Shown here in pieces: positions 60,435 through 64,000 of a stretch of 64,000 nucleotides of DNA (the first letter of the stretch is position 1; each line of letters opens with the position of its first letter). Both the position numbers and the translations under genes were made by a program. Origin of the DNA: Norana najaformis. Taxonomy: Eukaryota > Annelida > Clitellata > Crassiclitellata > Hormogastridae. The DNA lies in contig OZ029923.1 of the NCBI GenBank assembly GCA_964023275.1, positions 9,748,238 through 9,812,237 of the forward strand, in the 5' to 3' direction. The notes beneath the pieces were generated by a model that worked only from the letters and a program-made list of their open reading frames with translations, did not search any database and had not been told where the DNA came from.

Positions 60435-61123
60435 CTTTTTGGCGATCAGAACTAACTTTGAACGTTCAGTGAAGCGTAGTTGAGTTCGTCCTCATAGTCG
60501 TGCATGAGCTTCTTGAAGTCATCGAACGATATTCCCGACTGCTTCTCATCGATCTTTGCCTGCCTGAACAGGTTATCGATCAGATCATTGATCTGACTCT
60601 CCTCAATCTTCTCGTTCGATAGTTCCACCATCGACCTTGATGGCAAAAGATCAATGTCATGCGTCAGTTTGTAACATTTTTAACCTTCAGTGAATCAAAC
60701 CTTTTTAGATTTTTTAGTTAGGTATTTTAGCACTATTTTCCTATAAGGCGATAAATAGCCAGACAAATACATACATGCACACATACATATATTATTGTTA
60801 TTATTATTATTGTTGTTGTTGTTGCTGTTGTTGTTGTTGTTGTTAAGCGCCGCTATCTAATGGCAATCGATGGTACTGAGCAATTGTGCATGCGGGATGG
60901 GGGACTAAACCGTCCCATTACGAGGCTGGGGCTCAAAACGATTGGCTACCGTGTCACAGTCAGCTATTGTGTCATACCTAAATACATACACACATATACA
61001 TACATACTTCCATACACACATGCATATACATACAAACGTACATAGAGACTACTGCCACGAAGAGTTGAATGTATCAACTCTGATGTCAAGGGCAAGATGG
61101 TTTGAGACATGGGTCATTGGTGG

Positions 61124-61172
<49 letters not shown>

Positions 61173-63681
61173 CCTTTCAGTCAACGAGATGACCTTGTTT
61201 GGCGTTCGTGATTTTCTTGGAGTTTTCTGGTTCACTGAAACATCATATACCTCAGCATCATTTTGAACTCTTCTTTCGAAAGTGTTCCTGTTTTGCGCAA
61301 GTCGTACATATCGAACAGCAGCTGCGCCTTGTCCTGAGCAGAACCTGGAGGAAAATAACTGCGGCTAAAAAAGGTGAACTGGCGAAAGGTAGGACAACAT
61401 TTTAAAGGAGTTAAGGTAAGATGATGTGAGATAAGGTAAGATAATAAGGATAGAAAAGGTATAAGGTTTTACAAAGTTAAGGTTTGATAAGGCAAAATCT
61501 CTCCATCGGTTTAAATGGAGTTTAGGTAAGGTAAGGTATGATAGTAAGAGTATGTGTGTATGGGTATATGTATGTATGCATGTGTGTATGTATGTTTGTA
61601 TGTATGTATGCATGTATGTGTGTATGTATGTTTGTATGTATGAATGCATGTACGTTTGTATGTATGTGCGTATGTATATTTGTTTGTTTGTATATATGTA
61701 TGAATGTATCTATGCGTGTATATATATTTGTATATATGTACGTATGTAGACACAACATAACGCCTTAAAAACAGTAATATTAATGACAATAAATAAATAA
61801 ATAAATAGCAGAAAATTCTACCAGTTAAACACGTTTTAAATACCTTTGGAGAAGATGACAAAGAAATCGAAGAATTCCCTAAACGAGATGTATCCGTTTT
61901 CGTTCTTGTCGACGAGGTTGAACATACTGGTGACAAACATGGACCCCTGTCTCAGACTCAGCGCCTCAGCGAACTCCGCTTTCGTCAGTTCACAGGTAAC
62001 GAGTTCAGACGCCTGCTGGAAGCTGACCGAATGACGAGAGGAGGAAAGGCGTTCGTACTTCAAGGCCTGCACATGTGACATTAGGTTACATTACCACCGG
62101 GTAATGTAGTCTTTGTGAATGGACGCTTTTATAGCGCCTGTAACGACGCTGACCAGGGGATCTGGAATTGGCTGTTTCTATGTGTTTGTCTCATATCTCA
62201 CAAGTGAGACGTTGGGGAGGCTCTCATCTACTTTTCTTAGCCACTGTGCTGGCAATGGACGAATCCCAAGGTCCTGGACACGGGGCCAGCGCATCGCAGG
62301 ACTTTCCGTTTACTTCCCAGCTAACCCCAGTACCAAATTACACTGCTCGGTGACTGAGGTTCGTGTGCGCAAACAACTTGACCAGGTTACTTATACGGAG
62401 TCGAACCCTTAACCGCATGATCATTGAACTAAACGCGTGACCGACAGAGCATCGTGCAGCACAAGGTGTTTCTATCCGCTCTGTAAATTATGTGATGTCG
62501 TTTTAGGTTAGAATTGAAGTCCCTTCTTTTTAATTTTCGTAATCGTAATCTTAATTCCGAGATTTCTACAGCGCCCAACGAAAGCCGCGCGCGGGGACCA
62601 GCTTTTTCACAAGCGCTCAGTCAAAACAAAATCGATAGGCAAAAGGGTCCGGTTCCAGGTCGAGATCCAAAAGTCAGACAGAGAGACAGCGTGGCAGCTA
62701 CGGGGGTGGTGTTTGGGGTTGGAGAAGAGAGAAAGATAAGAGGAAGAAAGGGTGTCAGAGTATGATCTGTGAAAGAGGAATGTTTTGAGTTTTGAGTGAA
62801 AGGTCTGCAACCTGTCTTCTGGTCTCAGGTCCTCTATGATTTTGATGGTTATGTCTCATTGATTATATTTTTGAAATGCGGTATTGCTTAGTAGCGACCA
62901 TCGATTGATGCTTTGTGCATCGGGAAAACGGCGTTAAGGAAGTCTGCAGATTAGATTGGAATTAAATAATATTAGATTAACACGAGAGTATCTCTTCGAA
63001 CTATGAAATGCTTACACATGACTTCATTTGCATTGAGTCGAGTGATTATCTATGTCTAATCATCTGATATCATCTGTATCATTTTCTGACTTTGTCTGTC
63101 TTCTTTGCTCTGAATTTCTGTCTCTGCCTCTCTGTCTCTGTCTCTCTCTGTCTCTTTCTGTCTCTTTCTCTCTGCCTAACCTAACTTATAAATTACAAAC
63201 ACTAGGTAACCTAGCCTATCCTAACCTAACTTAACATATCGCGGTTGACGCCTTGTGCAGTAGACAACTGCGCGGTAGAAGTTATTAATTAATTATTAAA
63301 TTAATTAATTAATTAGCCTAACTTAACCTAACCTAAGCTAAACCAAATTAAAATAACTTAACAAAGAAAATAATAACATAACATGAAACATCAAAAGACT
63401 AAATTCTTTAAGTCTGCAAAAGACGTCCTAAGCTTAGATGACCCGCTTCATTATATAGCACCACAAGTTTAGTAATTAGGCATACATACATGAGCAAAGA
63501 TTTCGGCGAAGAACGTCTCAAGGTCCTTCTGGCGCCTGGCCTTCGTAACGGCCGTCTTCTTGATGAGTTTCTCACTCGTGACCTGGGGTGACCCGATGGG
63601 AATTCCCCCGACTGCGTTCAGGAAGTCCCGCAATTTGTTCGTGAACTCCTGTCTCTCGTGTGCAAACTCGAAAATCAGAAC
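50914..63681 (-). CDS. DUOX: Dual oxidase B (DUOX), 3' portion: 15 exons, 809 aa visible, 5' end outside the window
   Basis: A second dual oxidase in the same orientation as DUOX-A. The visible part corresponds to DUOX-A exons 17-31: intracellular region, two EF-hand positions, oxidase membrane domain, FAD and NADPH domains. The peroxidase half must lie to the right of 64000. All boundaries and phases equal those of DUOX-A; ten of fifteen exons have identical length and the rest differ by multiples of three. Heme histidines are present (FHKYIS, VHIIGHC, FWYTHN, LILHGAG). NADPH motif [15 protein letters not shown] is canonical, and the C terminus HHYENF is the family's usual ending, so DUOX-B is the more conventional paralogue at its C terminus. 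The second EF-hand loop has lost ligand residues. No stop or frameshift is seen, so it looks functional as far as visible. Confidence 0.93.
52430..52558 (-). CDS. DUOX: DUOX-B exon 30 equivalent
   Basis: It encodes [20 protein letters not shown] and [20 protein letters not shown]. Donor GTAAGT. Confidence 0.96.
52610..53520. repeat. CAC/CAT/ACC-rich low-complexity tract
   Basis: Degenerate trinucleotide and hexanucleotide repeats fill the intron between DUOX-B exons 29 and 30. It gives several spurious frames on both strands. Confidence 0.85.
53545..53700 (-). CDS. DUOX: DUOX-B exon 29 equivalent, converted exon
   Basis: It encodes [20 protein letters not shown] and [20 protein letters not shown]. 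It differs from DUOX-A exon 29 at two residues only. Donor GTAAGA. Confidence 0.96.
53755..54010. repeat. GGTAAG pentamer tract
   Basis: Degenerate GGTAAG/GATAAG units lie in the DUOX-B intron between exons 28 and 29, like 35220-35430 in DUOX-A. Confidence 0.7.
54161..54319 (-). CDS. DUOX: DUOX-B exon 28 equivalent, NADPH glycine motif
   Basis: It contains [18 protein letters not shown] and [20 protein letters not shown]. Donor GTATAC. Confidence 0.96.
54346..54425 (+). repeat. tRNA-like SINE head
   Basis: It has CTCAGCACGGTGGTAATTTT (A-box-like) and TGGGTTCGAGTCTG (B box). It lies close to the DUOX-B exon 28 acceptor. Confidence 0.55.
54600..54835 (-). repeat. SINE-like element, family S1, minus-strand copy
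   Basis: Reverse-complement relative of 11655-11900, with GGTTCGATCCCAGG and CTTATTCACAGGCGTTCAGT on the minus strand. It lies in the DUOX-B intron between exons 27 and 28. Confidence 0.65.
55332..55561 (-). CDS. DUOX: DUOX-B exon 27 equivalent, FAD domain
   Basis: It contains [35 protein letters not shown] and [10 protein letters not shown]. Donor GTACAC. Confidence 0.96.
55763..55945. repeat. 10-base tandem array (AGAATAGAAC)
   Basis: About 17 units in the DUOX-B intron between exons 26 and 27. The unit differs from the DUOX-A decamer by two bases (GAATAGAGTA against GAATAGAACA). Confidence 0.95.
56153..56434 (-). CDS. DUOX: DUOX-B exon 26 equivalent, membrane helices
   Basis: It contains [40 protein letters not shown] and [20 protein letters not shown]. 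Donor GTGACT. Confidence 0.96.
56701..56750 (-). CDS. DUOX: DUOX-B exon 25 equivalent, 50-base microexon
   Basis: It encodes [16 protein letters not shown]. Acceptor TTATAG, donor GTGAGC. Confidence 0.92.
57049..57142 (-). CDS. DUOX: DUOX-B exon 24 equivalent
   Basis: It encodes [20 protein letters not shown] and [10 protein letters not shown]. Donor GTAAGT. Confidence 0.95.
57674..57904 (-). CDS. DUOX: DUOX-B exon 23 equivalent, heme-binding membrane segment
   Basis: It contains [36 protein letters not shown] and [15 protein letters not shown]. Same length (231) as DUOX-A. Confidence 0.95.
57915..58150. repeat. GGTAAA/GGTAAG degenerate tract
   Basis: Loose AAAGGTAAA repeats next to DUOX-B exon 23, on its acceptor side. 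Confidence 0.65.
58511..58710 (-). CDS. DUOX: DUOX-B exon 22 equivalent, first oxidase-domain helix
   Basis: It encodes [20 protein letters not shown] and [20 protein letters not shown]. Donor GTAAGC. Confidence 0.92.
59200..59382 (+). repeat. dispersed element, family S3, copy 5
   Basis: It carries GTGACCATCGATTGATGCCG and ATAACGGCGCCATAGAAGTG, with an ATTAGATTGAATTCG tail. Confidence 0.65.
59467..59551 (-). CDS. DUOX: DUOX-B exon 21 equivalent, basic linker
   Basis: It encodes [20 protein letters not shown]. Acceptor TTTACAG, donor GTGCGA. Confidence 0.87.
60183..60405. repeat. TCTG/TCTA microsatellite and adjacent short element between TA arrays
   Basis: TCTG and TCTA runs (60183-60253) are followed by about 150 bases whose ends, ACAAGGTGGC and GCCACCCTATA, are partly complementary and abut TA repeats. 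This could be a small MITE with TA targets. Confidence 0.5.
60457..60635 (-). CDS. DUOX: DUOX-B exon 20 equivalent
   Basis: It encodes [20 protein letters not shown] and [18 protein letters not shown]. Donor GTTAGT; acceptor ATCAAG. Confidence 0.9.
60842..60960 (-). repeat. tRNA-derived SINE, family S2, copy 2
   Basis: On the minus strand it reads GACACGGTAGCCAATCG, TGCTCAGTACCATCGATTG and ATTAGATAGCGGCGCTTAAC, then a CAA repeat tail. Confidence 0.7.
61128..61172. repeat. TA dinucleotide array
   Basis: Uninterrupted TA repeat about 80 bases from the DUOX-B exon 19 donor side. Confidence 0.9.
61251..61344 (-). CDS. DUOX: DUOX-B exon 19 equivalent, degenerate EF hand 2
   Basis: It encodes [19 protein letters not shown]. 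Arg replaces the acidic or amide ligand at loop position 3. Donor GTATAT. Confidence 0.92.
61540..61750. repeat. GTAT tetranucleotide array
   Basis: ATGTATGT repeats in the DUOX-B intron between exons 18 and 19. Confidence 0.92.
61844..62066 (-). CDS. DUOX: DUOX-B exon 18 equivalent, EF hand 1
   Basis: It contains [20 protein letters not shown] and the canonical calcium loop [12 protein letters not shown]. Donor GTATTT. Confidence 0.93.
62195..62450 (-). repeat. tRNA-derived SINE, family S4, copy 2
   Basis: It shares GCAATGGACGAATCCCAAGG, TCCTGGACACGGGGCCAG and CGCATGATCATTG with 27560-27835. Confidence 0.7.
62535..62810 (+). repeat. SINE-like element, family S1, copy
   Basis: It has GAGATTTCTACAGCGCCCAA, AGCGCTCAGTCAAAACAAAA and TCGATAGGCAAAAGGGTCCG, as in 11655-11900. 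Confidence 0.7.
63490..63681 (-). CDS. DUOX: DUOX-B exon equivalent to exon 17
   Basis: It encodes [20 protein letters not shown] and [20 protein letters not shown]. Phase 0 at both ends; donor GTATGT. One codon longer than DUOX-A. Confidence 0.9.
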
Positions 63682-64000
63682 CTAGTCCGATCAGCAGAAA
63701 CAATCCAACAAAGTAATGTAATATAACAGAAGATTTTTGTAGCGCCTTTTTGGAAACTTTGAATGTGCTTCTTTCTAGCAGAATACAGTATAATTTAATG
63801 TATTATATGTAGTGTATTTTAGTTAGGTCTGTGTGGTTATATCTTGTTGTGTAGCGTTGTGTAGTACAGTATAATATAGTGTAGAGTAGTGCTAACAAAA
63901 CATAGCAACTGCTAGCAATGGAAAATAACTGCTAAGAAAATACAACATCTATTAGGAAAACATAGCAACTGCTAACAAAACATAACAGGTACCAAAGCGT
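63682..64000. other. DUOX-B intron at the window edge
   Basis: No further exon is seen. Bases 63893-64000 hold imperfect repeats of AACATAGCAACTGCTAAC. The exon equivalent to DUOX-A exon 16 must lie beyond 64000. Confidence 0.6.

Noticed and set aside
1..64000. CRISPR array, operon, ribosome binding site or prokaryotic terminator
   Set aside because: The genes have spliceosomal introns and the tandem arrays lack spacer-repeat structure, so prokaryotic features do not apply.

Overview
The window is from an animal nuclear genome. Genes are split into many short exons with GT/AG introns, and the introns hold dense microsatellites, minisatellites and SINE-like elements. The dual oxidase architecture, the IF1 family and the many repeats suggest a marine invertebrate, perhaps a lophotrochozoan such as a mollusc. 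That placement is an inference; nothing here fixes the species.

Layout. (1) 333-674, plus strand: the last coding exon of a C2H2 zinc-finger gene whose start lies left of the window. (2) 2198-5462 and 7645-11494, minus strand: two complete tandem paralogues of the mitochondrial ATP synthase inhibitor IF1. Each has six exons with the same phases, and five of the six lengths match or differ by only three bases. (3) 16195-43250, minus strand: a complete dual oxidase gene (DUOX-A), 31 coding exons, about 1613 aa. It encodes a signal peptide, a Thr/Ala-rich linker, a peroxidase-like ectodomain, a transmembrane helix, a regulatory region with EF hands, and the NADPH oxidase core. (4) 43251-50913: a gene-poor spacer with tetranucleotide arrays and a pair of perfect 48-base inverted repeats. 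(5) 50914-63681, minus strand: the last 15 coding exons (809 aa) of a second dual oxidase (DUOX-B). Its peroxidase half lies beyond the right edge.

DUOX-A and DUOX-B are head-to-tail duplicates. All 15 shared exon boundaries and phases match, yet most exons are well diverged. Exon 29 is the exception: it differs by only 6 of 156 bases and the similarity runs into the adjacent intron, which suggests gene conversion. Dual oxidases are plasma-membrane enzymes that use cytosolic NADPH and FAD to make extracellular hydrogen peroxide, gated by calcium at EF hands. IF1 acts in the mitochondrial matrix on the F1-ATPase. I see no direct functional link between the two gene pairs, and no DUOXA maturation factor gene in the window.

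All exon calls were made by hand from reading frame, splice consensus, phase continuity and family resemblance. The summed DUOX-A coding length is an exact multiple of three with no internal stop.
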